A stretch of 22,851 nt of DNA from DASTCC01 sp035711465 (GTDB taxonomy: Bacteria; Acidobacteriota; Vicinamibacteria; Vicinamibacterales; SCN-69-37), in the NCBI GenBank assembly GCA_035711465.1, contig DASTCC010000208.1:1-22851 (forward strand), given 5' to 3'. Below the pieces are notes generated by a model that had not been told where the DNA came from, made no database searches, and saw only the letters and a list, made by a program, of their open reading frames with translations. Numbering within the stretch: position 1 is the stretch's first letter; each line of letters opens with the position of its first letter. The position numbers and the translations under genes are program-made. Of this stretch, positions 8,226 through 15,384 are shown piece by piece.

Positions 8226-8576
8226 ATGAACGCAACGCCACACATCGGCCCGACGATCTCGATCAAAGGCGAGGTCACTTCCGGGGAGCCGCTCATCATC
8301 GCCGGCCACGTCGACGGCTCGGTGGAGGTCGTCGGGAATACCCTGACGATCGTCGACGGCGGCCGGGCGACCGCCACGCTGCTGGCGACCACGATCGTGG
8401 TCAACGGCACCGTGAACGGGAGCCTCTGCGCCAACGAGAAAATCGTCGTCAACGCCACGGCCGATATCGATGGCGACTTGACCGCGCCGACGTTGACGGT
8501 GGCGGACGGCGCGCAGGTTCGCGGCCGCTTCGACGTCGCCGGCCGCGCCGCCAAGGCGCTGCACCTGGCGTCGTAG
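8226..8576 (+). CDS. Bactofilin (polymer-forming cytoskeletal protein)
   Basis: 116-aa protein of the bactofilin (DUF583) family, small right-handed beta-helix proteins that polymerise without nucleotides and organise cell-wall synthesis, polarity or chromosome features. The repeats are visible as alternating hydrophobic/Gly stretches: TISIKGEVTSGEPLIIAGHV, DGSVEVVGNTLTIVDGG, ATTIVVNGTVNGSL, EKIVVNATADIDGDL, PTLTVADGAQVRGRFDV. The last repeat ends the protein after a short tail. The ATG is well supported by AAGGAG at 8214-8219 with a 6-nt spacer. The length is typical of short bactofilins. No partner peptidase such as an M23 protein adjoins it, so the local context does not say which bactofilin role applies. 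It faces the VWFA-related gene tail-to-tail across a repeat island. Confidence 0.93.
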   Translation: MNATPHIGPTISIKGEVTSGEPLIIAGHVDGSVEVVGNTLTIVDGGRATATLLATTIVVNGTVNGSLCANEKIVVNATADIDGDLTAPTLTVADGAQVRGRFDVAGRAAKALHLAS

Positions 8577-8582
8577 AGTCAA

Positions 8583-8792
8583 CCCGAAGCCGCGCCCAGA
8601 GCGCGCGGGCTGAGGGCACACGCTGCGCGGGGTGGGCCCCGCGCAACACCACGAAGCCCGGCGCGTAGCGCCGGCGCAGAGGGTCCGACGAGACTCTGCG
8701 TGAGGGCGGGGCCCCACGCCAATTTCTATTAGATGACTGCTGTCTTTTAAAAGAAGTTGCGCGGGGCCCCACCCCCGCGCAGCGGCTTCGGG
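8583..8792. repeat. Island of nested inverted repeats between two convergent genes
   Basis: The 220-bp gap between the bactofilin and VWFA-related stops has no gene. It is bounded by a perfect 11-bp inverted repeat: CCCGAAGCCGC (8583-8593) and GCGGCTTCGGG (8782-8792). Inside, a 26-nt arm (8622-8647) is the reverse complement of 8756-8783 apart from two single-base insertions. Within the loop are a 7-bp hairpin (CCGGCGC/GCGCCGG, 8658-8674), a 7-bp stem CGCAGAG/CTCTGCG (8675-8700), a further partial copy of the GGGGCCCCAC core near 8708-8718, and an AT-rich stretch (8721-8756) ending in the palindrome TCTTTTAAAAGA (8743-8754). It resembles a REP/MITE-like dispersed element or a bidirectional terminator; no transposase is present. 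Confidence 0.7.
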
Positions 8793-8796
8793 GCTG

Positions 8797-9681
8797 TCAC
8801 CGAATCCACGGCGACATGATGATCCGTGCGCCGCGGCGCACGCTCGGGACGATGGCGGTGATCGGGCTGTTCGCCGGCCGGCGATAGGTCACGAGGTACT
8901 GGGACGCCAGCACGCGGGCCATCTGCCGCATCATCTCGGGCAGCGGGCGGCTGATGATCGTCGTCTGCCTCAAGGCACCGGTGCGCGGCGGCAGGTTGGT
9001 GAAGAGCGCCTCGCGCGGCGCGGTGGACGCCCCGCTCGTGTGCACCGAGATCGGCCAGAAGGCCGCCATCGACTTTTCGACCTGCGCGGCCACGGCTTCG
9101 ATCGGCACGTTGAACGGGTCGGTCGAGTCGAGGTCGATGACGACGATGGCGCGCCGCGGGCTGGGCGTCTCGCCGACCAGCCGCGCCGCCGCGACGATCG
9201 CCTCGATCACGCTCGACTCGAGCTGGTAGGTCGGCGCCAGCTGCTCGATGCGGCGATCCAGCTCCGCCGGCGAGGCATCGAACGCCGTCGTCGACAACGC
9301 CGATCCCGAACAGACGATGAGCGCGATCCGGCTCTGCGGCTCGGCCGCGCGCAGCGTCGTGACGAACGCCTTGAGCGCGTCGCGCTCGTCGAGGATCTGG
9401 CGGATCTGTCCCTGCGGCTGAGCGGTGTTGACGACGACCACCACCTCGAGCGGGTCGGTCGAGAGCGCGGCGTTGACGATCGTGCGCGGCTCGCCGCCCT
9501 CGGTGAGAGCGAAGTCCTCAGTCTCGAGATCGCGGACGGGGGCGCCATCGCGATCGAGCACGGTCAGCGCGATCGTGCGATCGACGGTCTGGGCGGCGCC
9601 GCCCGCCTGGGCCATCGTCGGGCCGGCGGTCGACGCGAGGAAGATGGCTGACGCGAACACCGCGACGGCGAGCACGCGCAT
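8797..9681 (-). CDS. Secreted VWFA-related protein of the acidobacterial type
   Basis: 294-aa exported protein. Residues 1-~25 form a Sec signal peptide (MRVLAVAVFASAIFLAS...MAQA). The mature part begins with a short beta domain typical of this family (IALTVLDRDGAPVRDLETEDFALTEGG) and continues with a von Willebrand factor A fold (VVVVVNTAQPQGQ; RIALIVCSGSAL; AIVVIDLDSTD; ending MARVLASQYLVTYRRP). This layout matches the VWFA-related domain family abundant in Acidobacteria, whose function is largely unknown. The MIDAS metal site looks degenerate: the usual DxSxS after the first strand is replaced by NTAQP, so metal-dependent ligand binding is doubtful. ATG 9681 places the signal peptide at the exact N-terminus; a TAGAAT -10 element ends 7 nt before it and no Shine-Dalgarno is seen, which fits a leaderless mRNA. 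A decayed relative lies immediately upstream. Confidence 0.85.
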   Translation of the reverse strand: MRVLAVAVFASAIFLASTAGPTMAQAGGAAQTVDRTIALTVLDRDGAPVRDLETEDFALTEGGEPRTIVNAALSTDPLEVVVVVNTAQPQGQIRQILDERDALKAFVTTLRAAEPQSRIALIVCSGSALSTTAFDASPAELDRRIEQLAPTYQLESSVIEAIVAAARLVGETPSPRRAIVVIDLDSTDPFNVPIEAVAAQVEKSMAAFWPISVHTSGASTAPREALFTNLPPRTGALRQTTIISRPLPEMMRQMARVLASQYLVTYRRPANSPITAIVPSVRRGARIIMSPWIR

Positions 9682-9688
9682 GCGGCGG

Positions 9689-9694
9689 ATTCTA
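9689..9694 (-). promoter_or_regulatory. Candidate -10 element for a leaderless VWFA-related mRNA
   Basis: The minus strand reads TAGAAT, one base from TATAAT, ending 7 nt before ATG 9681. That spacing would put transcription start at or next to the A of the start codon. No clear -35 is seen. Confidence 0.4.
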
Positions 9695-9715
9695 CGCCCA
9701 AGTCGCCGTTGATGA

Positions 9716-10112
9716 TTACAGCGGAGCGAGATTCAGCCACGTCAGAGCCGCGACGTGCTCGGACTGCGTAGGACTGTCAGCCGACTGATCGACGCGGAGG
9801 TCGTGCCAACCGCCCGGCGCGACTCCGTGGGCCGTATGCCTCAACAGGTAGCTGGTGCGGAAGTCGTCGAGCGCGCCGGAGAGGACGTCGATCACCGACG
9901 TTCCTGCCTCGACGTGCCGGACGGTGCGCTCGGCGACGCGCACGAGAGGCCGAGTCGATCGCGCTTCCGAGATCGACGCCGTCAGTGATGAGGACCATAG
10001 GGTGGCGCCGGCCATCATCCGCATCTGCTGCACGTCGTTCCCAGGGTTCTGCTCGCGCGCGGTCCGCGAAGCGACGCCGCCGCTTGACTCGTGTCTGAGC
10101 CAGGAGCAGCAT
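9716..10112 (-). pseudogene. Decayed remnant of a second VWFA-related gene (frameshifted, truncated)
   Basis: No intact gene occupies this 430-bp stretch, but the minus strand carries family signatures in two frames. Frame one, near 9998-9951, reads MVLITDGVDLGSAIDS, the strand-and-loop of a VWA domain. From about 9950 the homologous text moves to another frame: PLVRVAERTVRHVEAG, then ALDDFRTSYLLRHTAHGV and GGWHDLRV, the C-terminal signature of these proteins, ending at TAA 9716-9718. The ~30-40 residues normally found between the two blocks are missing, so a deletion as well as a frameshift is likely. The N-terminal two thirds are absent: the recognisable part stops where the kinase fusion gene (+) begins. 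It lies in tandem with the intact VWFA-related gene, consistent with decay of a duplicate. A sequencing error could explain the frameshift but not the missing N-terminus. Confidence 0.65.
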
Positions 10113-10126
10113 GGCGCATCAAGCGC

Positions 10127-13030
10127 ATGACGCTCCATCCAGGCACCCGGCTGGGCGCGTACGACGTCCTGGAGGCACTGGGCGCCGGAGGCATGGGCGA
10201 GGTCTACCGAGCGCGGGATCCGAAGCTCGAGCGCGATGTCGCCATCAAGATCGTCCCCGAGGATCTGCGCGCCGACGCCGAGGCGCATACGCGCTTCGAG
10301 CGGGAGGCGCGGGCGATCGCCGCGCTGAATCACCCTCACATCGTCACCATCCACGAGATCGGCCGGAGCAACGGTCTGGACTTTATCGTGATGGAGCTCG
10401 TGCGCGGGCGATCGCTCTCGGAGATCATTCCTGCCGGGGGACTTCCGGCTACGAAAGCTGTCGACCTGGCGCATCAGATGGCGAGCGCGCTCGACGCCGC
10501 ACACGCCGCGGGGATCGTGCACCGCGATCTCAAGCCGGCCAACGTGATGGTCACAGAGGCGGGACAGGTGAAGGTTCTCGACTTCGGCCTCGCCAAAGTG
10601 GGAACCGAGGCGCCGGCCGATGCGGTAACGGAGACGGCACCGCTGGCCACGCAGGCGGGCGCGGTCCTGGGCACCGTCGCGTACATGTCGCCGGAACAGG
10701 CGCGGGGGCTGCCCGTCGACGTCCGATCCGACATCTTTTCGTTCGGCGCCGTGCTCTACGAGATGCTGGCGGGCCGCCGCGCGTTTCCGGGCGACTCCGC
10801 GGTCACGACCCTGTCGAATCTGCTGACGCACGATCCGGCACCGATCGCCGCGATCCGGCGTGACCTGACGTCGGACGTGGCGCGCCTCGTCACCCAGTGC
10901 CTGCAGCGCGATCGGTCAGCGCGGCCAACGTCGAGCGAGGTCGTTCGGCGCCTGGCGGGAGCCTCGATGGCGGCGCGCCCGTCGGCGAAACGGCGCGTCG
11001 CACGCGCCGTCGCGGCGATGGCGATCGGCGTCCTCGCGCTCGCCGGCGGCTGGTGGCTCAAGCGCGCGGCCGACGCGCGGTGGGTGTCGACCGAAGCGCT
11101 GCCACAGATTCGGCAGCTGATGCGCGAGCAGAAGATCATCGATGCCTTTGTGCGGGCGCGCGAGGCGCGGCCGTATGCGAGCCGCGTCGCGGAGTTTGCC
11201 GCCGTGTGGCAGCAGCTCGCCGTCACCGAATCACTCGCAACGACTCCGCCGGATGCCGACGTCTCGATCGCGCCGATCGGTTCGGACACGCCCGAGTGGG
11301 TGTCGCTGGGACGGACGCCGCTCGTCGATGTATCGATCCCCCGCGGGCCGCTCCGGATTCGCGTCGCCAAGACAGGGTTCGGGGACGCGGAAGATCTCGT
11401 GGCGCCGCCCCTCTTCTGGCGGGAATCCATCAGTCTGGTCGCCGATGACGGCACGCCAGCCGGCATGGTGCGAGCCAATGGGCCGGATCGCCCCGCGCCG
11501 TTTTACCTGATTCCAGGCGCCGACCCGGTCGACCTCACCTTCCCGGACTTCTGGATCGATCGCCATGAGATCACCAACCGGGAATACAAGGCCTTCGTGG
11601 ACGCCGGCGGCTACCGGCGCCGCGAGTTCTGGATTCACCCGTTCGTCCGGTCGGGGCGGGCGCTGTCGTGGGACGAGGCAATGGCCACGTTCGTCGATGC
11701 CACCGGTCGCGCCGGCCCGGCGACATGGCAGGGCGGTACGTATCCCGACGGGCAGGACACCTGGCCCGTCACCGGCGTGAGCTGGCACGAGGCGGACGCC
11801 TACCTCCGATTCGCCGGCAAGCAACTGCTGACGCTTCCGCACTGGCAGCATGCCTCCGCCCGCATCGGGGCTAGTCAGATTCTGCCGACCGCGAACTTCC
11901 GGGGGCGAGGTCCACTTCCGGCGGGCCGATCGAATTCCGTCAATCGATTCGGCGCTCGCGATCTCGCCGGCAACGTGAAGGAGTGGATTGCCAACCCTGC
12001 TGGCGGCGATCTGCGATACATCCTCGGTGGCGCCTGGGACGAGCCCGGGTACATGTTCGTCGAAACCGACGCGCGGCCCGCCTTCGAGAGGTCGGCCAAC
12101 TTCGGGATCCGCGGGGCGCGCTTCGACGACGGCGATCGATCGGCGGCCGATCTCGGCGGCGAAATTGTCCGTCCCGACCGGGACTACTCCCGCGAGACGC
12201 CCGTCGGCGACACGGTCTTCGCCGCTTATCGCGGCTTTTTCGCCTACGATCGGACGCCGATCGAGGCGAGCATCAAGGCGAGCGACGACAGCCATCCTGA
12301 GTGGCGCATCGAAACGGTGACGTTTCCCGCCGCCTACGCCGGCGAGACGGTCATCGCCCATGTGTTTCTTCCCAAACCGGGGAAGCCGCCGCTTCAGGCG
12401 GTCATCTTCATGCCGGGCTCGGCACAGTTCATCGATCGATCCAGTCAGCAGCTGCTCAGCAATCCGCCGTTCGCGTATGTCCTGCGCAGCGGACGCGCCG
12501 TCGTGGCGCCGGTCGTCAAGGGCGCGTTCGAGCGCGGCACCGAGCAGTTTTCATCGACGACCTCGAAGGACGGCGCGCTCTGGCGCGACTACACGGTCGC
12601 GCTCGAGAAGGATCTGGCGCGAACGCTCGATTATCTGGAGACCAGGCCGGACATCGATCGCGATCGGATCGGCTTCATCGGTAACAGTCGCGGCGCCTCG
12701 CTGGCGCCACTGGTGCTCGCGCTCGAACCCGTCCGGCTCAAGACGGCGGTGCTGTGGATCCCTGGTCTGTACCTCGCGAAGCCGAAACCCGAGGTCGACA
12801 TCATCAACTTTCTGCCGCGGGTCAAGCAGCCCGTGCTGATGCTGAGCGGCAGTTTCGATTTCATCTTCCCCGAGCGGACGAGTCAGGTCCCGTTTTACGA
12901 TCTGCTCGGCACTCGTGCGGATCGGAAGCGGCGCGTCGTCTACGACAGCGGCCACAACCTGCCGCTGACGGAGCAGATCAAGGAAACGCTCGCGTGGCTG
13001 GACCAGTGGTTGGGGCCCGTCGGCCGCTGA
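10127..13030 (+). CDS. Ser/Thr kinase-TM-PEGA-SUMF1-alpha/beta hydrolase fusion protein
   Basis: 967-aa five-part membrane protein. Kinase ~12-275: GAGGMGEV (19-26), VAIK K41, HRDLKPANV, DFG, YMSPEQ. A single TM helix lies at ~293-312 (AVAAMAIGVLALAGGWWL), placing the kinase inside and the rest outside. Residues ~373-428 are a PEGA-like beta domain (ADVSIAPIG, WVSLGRTPL, PRGPLRIRVAKTGF). Residues ~458-664 are a SUMF1/FGE-sulfatase fold (FWIDRHEITNREYKAFV, WPVTGVSWHEADAYLRFAGK, RFGARDLAGNVKEW, LGGAWDE, GIRGARF). Residues ~690-967 are an alpha/beta hydrolase with nucleophile elbow GNSRG (S854), acid in SGSFD (D911) and His in SGHNL (H943). The protein has a single Cys, in the kinase domain, so the SUMF1 domain cannot be a classical formylglycine-generating enzyme. 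The start follows family convention (MTLHPGTRLGAY); the frame is also open from GTG 10091. Substrates are unknown; an extracytoplasmic peptidase/esterase output controlled across the membrane is an inference. Confidence 0.92.
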   Translation: MTLHPGTRLGAYDVLEALGAGGMGEVYRARDPKLERDVAIKIVPEDLRADAEAHTRFEREARAIAALNHPHIVTIHEIGRSNGLDFIVMELVRGRSLSEIIPAGGLPATKAVDLAHQMASALDAAHAAGIVHRDLKPANVMVTEAGQVKVLDFGLAKVGTEAPADAVTETAPLATQAGAVLGTVAYMSPEQARGLPVDVRSDIFSFGAVLYEMLAGRRAFPGDSAVTTLSNLLTHDPAPIAAIRRDLTSDVARLVTQCLQRDRSARPTSSEVVRRLAGASMAARPSAKRRVARAVAAMAIGVLALAGGWWLKRAADARWVSTEALPQIRQLMREQKIIDAFVRAREARPYASRVAEFAAVWQQLAVTESLATTPPDADVSIAPIGSDTPEWVSLGRTPLVDVSIPRGPLRIRVAKTGFGDAEDLVAPPLFWRESISLVADDGTPAGMVRANGPDRPAPFYLIPGADPVDLTFPDFWIDRHEITNREYKAFVDAGGYRRREFWIHPFVRSGRALSWDEAMATFVDATGRAGPATWQGGTYPDGQDTWPVTGVSWHEADAYLRFAGKQLLTLPHWQHASARIGASQILPTANFRGRGPLPAGRSNSVNRFGARDLAGNVKEWIANPAGGDLRYILGGAWDEPGYMFVETDARPAFERSANFGIRGARFDDGDRSAADLGGEIVRPDRDYSRETPVGDTVFAAYRGFFAYDRTPIEASIKASDDSHPEWRIETVTFPAAYAGETVIAHVFLPKPGKPPLQAVIFMPGSAQFIDRSSQQLLSNPPFAYVLRSGRAVVAPVVKGAFERGTEQFSSTTSKDGALWRDYTVALEKDLARTLDYLETRPDIDRDRIGFIGNSRGASLAPLVLALEPVRLKTAVLWIPGLYLAKPKPEVDIINFLPRVKQPVLMLSGSFDFIFPERTSQVPFYDLLGTRADRKRRVVYDSGHNLPLTEQIKETLAWLDQWLGPVGR

Positions 13031-13077
13031 TTTCCCGAGGCGCCCGGCCCGCGACACGAGGACCAGACCATGTCGTC

Positions 13078-13112
13078 AAACAAAAAGGGCCGGCCCATGA
13101 AAGGGCCGGCCC
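13078..13112 (-). terminator. Intrinsic terminator of the radical SAM gene
   Basis: Two GGGCCGGCCC arms (13087-13096 and 13103-13112) flank a 6-nt loop. On the minus strand the stem is followed by TTTTTGTTT (13086-13078), giving a strong GC stem with a U-tract 27 nt after the radical SAM stop. On the plus strand the T-run is absent, so it does not serve the kinase fusion equally well. Each arm is itself a palindrome. Confidence 0.85.
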
Positions 13113-13138
13113 CGATGTGCAGCGGTTGCGCGAAGTCG

Positions 13139-15208
13139 TCAGTGCGTGACGGTGTCCTGATCCTTCTTCTTGCCGAGCCCCTGAATCTGGAGCCCGGACG
13201 CGACCTCGGGCTTGGCTTCCTTGAGCACGACCTGGCGATAGAGCTCGGCCATGCGCTTGTTCTCGGCCTCGGCCTTGCGCGCGCGGAGCTTCTCTTCGCG
13301 CGCCGTCTTGGCGATGCCCTTCTCGTCGAGGTCGGTCTGCTTGCCCTTGGCGACCGCTTCGGCGTCGAGCTTCAGGCTGTGCTCGGCTGAACCGAGCGCG
13401 ACCTTCTTGCCGCCGGCGAAGATCTCGTGGCGGCCGTGCTCCTCGTACCACTTGGTGAGCGTCGCCGTCATGTGCATCTTCTCGATGATGTTCCGCCAGC
13501 CGATGCCGGTGTTGTAGGCGCAGAAGCTGATCTCGCCCTCCTGCGTCGCGTACGGAATGATGCAGCGCTCGGTGCGGCGGAAGTCGTAGTTGAACAGATC
13601 CTGGAACCACATCCCGGCGATGAAGAGGAAGTTCCAGCGATCGCCGCGGCGCTTCTCGATGTCCTCCATGGTCCGGTCGCCGGTGACCTTGCCGTAGTTG
13701 CGGCCCGTCGCGCCGAAGGTCTTGTCGAACTTCTTCATCAGGTCGGTCAGCTTGAAGTGCGTCGGCGCCTTGAACGGGTCGTAGTTCTTCATCAGCGCCA
13801 GCGCCATGCCGGTCACCGAGAGGAAGCGGCCGCGCGCCGCGTCGTTGACCTTGGCGATGTCCTTGGCCATCTGGTCAGCCTTGAGGAACGCCGTCACCGG
13901 CACCGCTTCCTTGGTTTCCTTGTCGATCATCACCGCCATGCCGACGCCGCAGTTCGGGTGACAGCCGCACGAGAGCTGGCCGAAGTCGGCTTGCGCGCCG
14001 TGCACGAGGTCGGCCCAGTCGCCGAACGTCGCGGTGAACGAGATCGGGAACCAGTCGCGCGTCGGCTCGCCGAGCCCGGTCTGCTTCTTCACGTCGTGGG
14101 CGAGGTGCGACAGCGTGTAGCGCTGCGCGGCCCGGCGCTCGTCGGTGATCTCCTCGTCGCGGCCGGTGAACGACACCGGCTGGAACGAGAGGAACGAGAT
14201 CTTCTTCGGGTTGTCGAGCGCGAACTGGATGATGCGGCCGACCTGCTCGTTGTTGACGCCGTTGACGATGGTCGTCACCGGGACGATGTCGACGCCGGCG
14301 CGCCAGAGGTTCTCGATGGCGCGGAGCTTGACGTCGAACAGGTTGCCGACCAGCCGGTGCGAGTTGGCGGCGTTGCCGATGCCGTCGAACTGCAGGTAGG
14401 CGTAGCGCAGACCCGCTTCAGCGGCAGCCCTGGCAAACTCCGGGCTCTTGGCGAACTCGATGCCGTTGGTCGCCGCCTGCACCGAGTTGTAGCCGACCTT
14501 GCGCGCGTAGCGGACCGCGTCGAGGAAGAACGGCGACAGCGTCGGCTCGCCGCCCGAGAACTGCACCGACATCTGCCGGCGCGGCTTGATCGAGATGGCG
14601 TTGTCGAGCAGCGTCTTGATCTCGTCCCAGCCGAGCTCGTGGACGAAGCCGACCTGGTTGGCGTCCATGAAGCAGGGATCGCACATCATGTTGCAGCGGT
14701 TGGTGAGGTCGACCGTGAGCACCGCGCCGCGGCCGTACTTGATCGTCGACGAGCCGTGGTTATGGAGCTTCTCGTCGTTGTGGGCGCGGATGTCCGAGCC
14801 CGGGAACGTCTCCTCGAGGTGCTTGAAGAACGCCGGGTCGATCGCCATCACGTCCTCGAAGTGGCCGTGAATCGGACAGTCCTTGACCATCATGATCTTG
14901 CCGTCGCGCTCGATGATGGTCGCCTTGATCTCGCCGATCTTCTCGGTGAGCAGCACCTTGTAGTCGCGCTTGCCGTCGAGGATCTCCTGCCGCGCCTCGC
15001 GGACGCAGACCGGGCACAGCGAGTCGGTCTCGCGCGGCCAGCCGAGCGGCGGCTTCACCTTCTGCCACGACTTCAGCAGCGGCTTCTCCGACCACTTGGG
15101 CGTGAACGACTCGTTCGGCTTGATGCTGTTGAGCGCATCGAAGACCACCCACGCGCCGCGGGCGACGAGCGTCAGCCCCTTCTCGACGTACTTCACAGGC
15201 TTGTGCAT
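13139..15208 (-). CDS. Radical SAM protein of the tetraether/membrane-spanning lipid synthase (Tes/MSMS) family
   Basis: 689 aa. The family uses SAM and three Fe-S or metal sites to join lipid tails by C-C coupling (archaeal Tes; bacterial homologues proposed to make membrane-spanning lipids). Visible here: an N-terminal metal-binding module with CPVC (C65, C68) and DCPIHGHF (C111); radical SAM motif CNMMCDPC (C172, C176, C179); SAM-contact QFSGGEPT near 216; ATNGIEFAKSPE; YLQFDG; FQPVSFTGR; SCGCHPNCGVG (C414, C416, C420); and late RCIIPYATQEGEISFCAYN (C549, C563). This series follows the Tes signature order. It is longer than archaeal Tes (~500 aa), with an N-terminal extension and a Lys/Glu-rich, probably coiled-coil C-terminal tail after ~600. 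I chose ATG 15208 with GGTGAGGG just upstream; GTG 15232 is an alternative. It is probably membrane-associated. Tail-coupling activity is inferred from family membership; the exact lipid is unknown. Confidence 0.85.
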   Translation of the reverse strand: MHKPVKYVEKGLTLVARGAWVVFDALNSIKPNESFTPKWSEKPLLKSWQKVKPPLGWPRETDSLCPVCVREARQEILDGKRDYKVLLTEKIGEIKATIIERDGKIMMVKDCPIHGHFEDVMAIDPAFFKHLEETFPGSDIRAHNDEKLHNHGSSTIKYGRGAVLTVDLTNRCNMMCDPCFMDANQVGFVHELGWDEIKTLLDNAISIKPRRQMSVQFSGGEPTLSPFFLDAVRYARKVGYNSVQAATNGIEFAKSPEFARAAAEAGLRYAYLQFDGIGNAANSHRLVGNLFDVKLRAIENLWRAGVDIVPVTTIVNGVNNEQVGRIIQFALDNPKKISFLSFQPVSFTGRDEEITDERRAAQRYTLSHLAHDVKKQTGLGEPTRDWFPISFTATFGDWADLVHGAQADFGQLSCGCHPNCGVGMAVMIDKETKEAVPVTAFLKADQMAKDIAKVNDAARGRFLSVTGMALALMKNYDPFKAPTHFKLTDLMKKFDKTFGATGRNYGKVTGDRTMEDIEKRRGDRWNFLFIAGMWFQDLFNYDFRRTERCIIPYATQEGEISFCAYNTGIGWRNIIEKMHMTATLTKWYEEHGRHEIFAGGKKVALGSAEHSLKLDAEAVAKGKQTDLDEKGIAKTAREEKLRARKAEAENKRMAELYRQVVLKEAKPEVASGLQIQGLGKKKDQDTVTH

Positions 15209-15234
15209 AACCCTCACCGGATAAAGGAACACCA

Positions 15235-15251
15235 GGGAGCGGATCGCTCCC
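15235..15251 (-). promoter_or_regulatory. Perfect 7-bp hairpin in the 5' region of the radical SAM gene
   Basis: GGGAGCG-GAT-CGCTCCC is a perfect inverted repeat with a 3-nt loop, 26 nt upstream of ATG 15208. It could be an operator or an mRNA leader hairpin. There is no T-run downstream, so it is not a terminator. Confidence 0.45.
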
Positions 15252-15321
15252 GATTAGTCGGCCCCAGAATACCGTCGGGGTCCAAACCGGCCGACAGAAT
15301 TGTCGCTAACTGGCCAAAGGG

Positions 15322-15335
15322 GCCCCTGAAGGGGC
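15322..15335 (-). terminator. Weak hairpin after msrQ, possible terminator
   Basis: GCCCC and GGGGC flank a 4-nt loop, about 50 nt beyond the msrQ stop on the minus strand. It is followed by only a short T-run (CCCTTTGG), so termination would be inefficient. The rest of the 15252-15384 gap holds no gene that I can see and presumably includes the promoter of the radical SAM gene. Confidence 0.3.
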
Positions 15336-15384
15336 ATTAGCGGGGGGCAACGGGCAGACCCTGGCGGGCTGAACTCTCACGAAA

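Noticed and set aside
9777..10112. 111-codon minus-strand frame as an intact small gene
   Set aside because: Only the LITDGVD block is meaningful; family homology continues in a different frame, so it is part of a pseudogene.
10084..10112. TTGACT at 10084 as a -35 box for the kinase fusion
   Set aside because: The hexamer at the right spacing (CAGCAT, 10107-10112) is a poor -10, so I did not call a promoter.
9716..10831. 371-codon minus-strand frame as a real gene
   Set aside because: Its first two thirds are antisense to the kinase domain; only the last part is VWFA-like and belongs to the remnant.
13427..15340. 637-codon plus-strand frame opposite the radical SAM gene
   Set aside because: Repetitive Val/Asp/Arg-rich shadow of a strongly conserved gene; no recognisable motif.
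15233..15384. Riboswitch upstream of the radical SAM gene
   Set aside because: Several short hairpins but no match to a riboswitch consensus that I can recognise.
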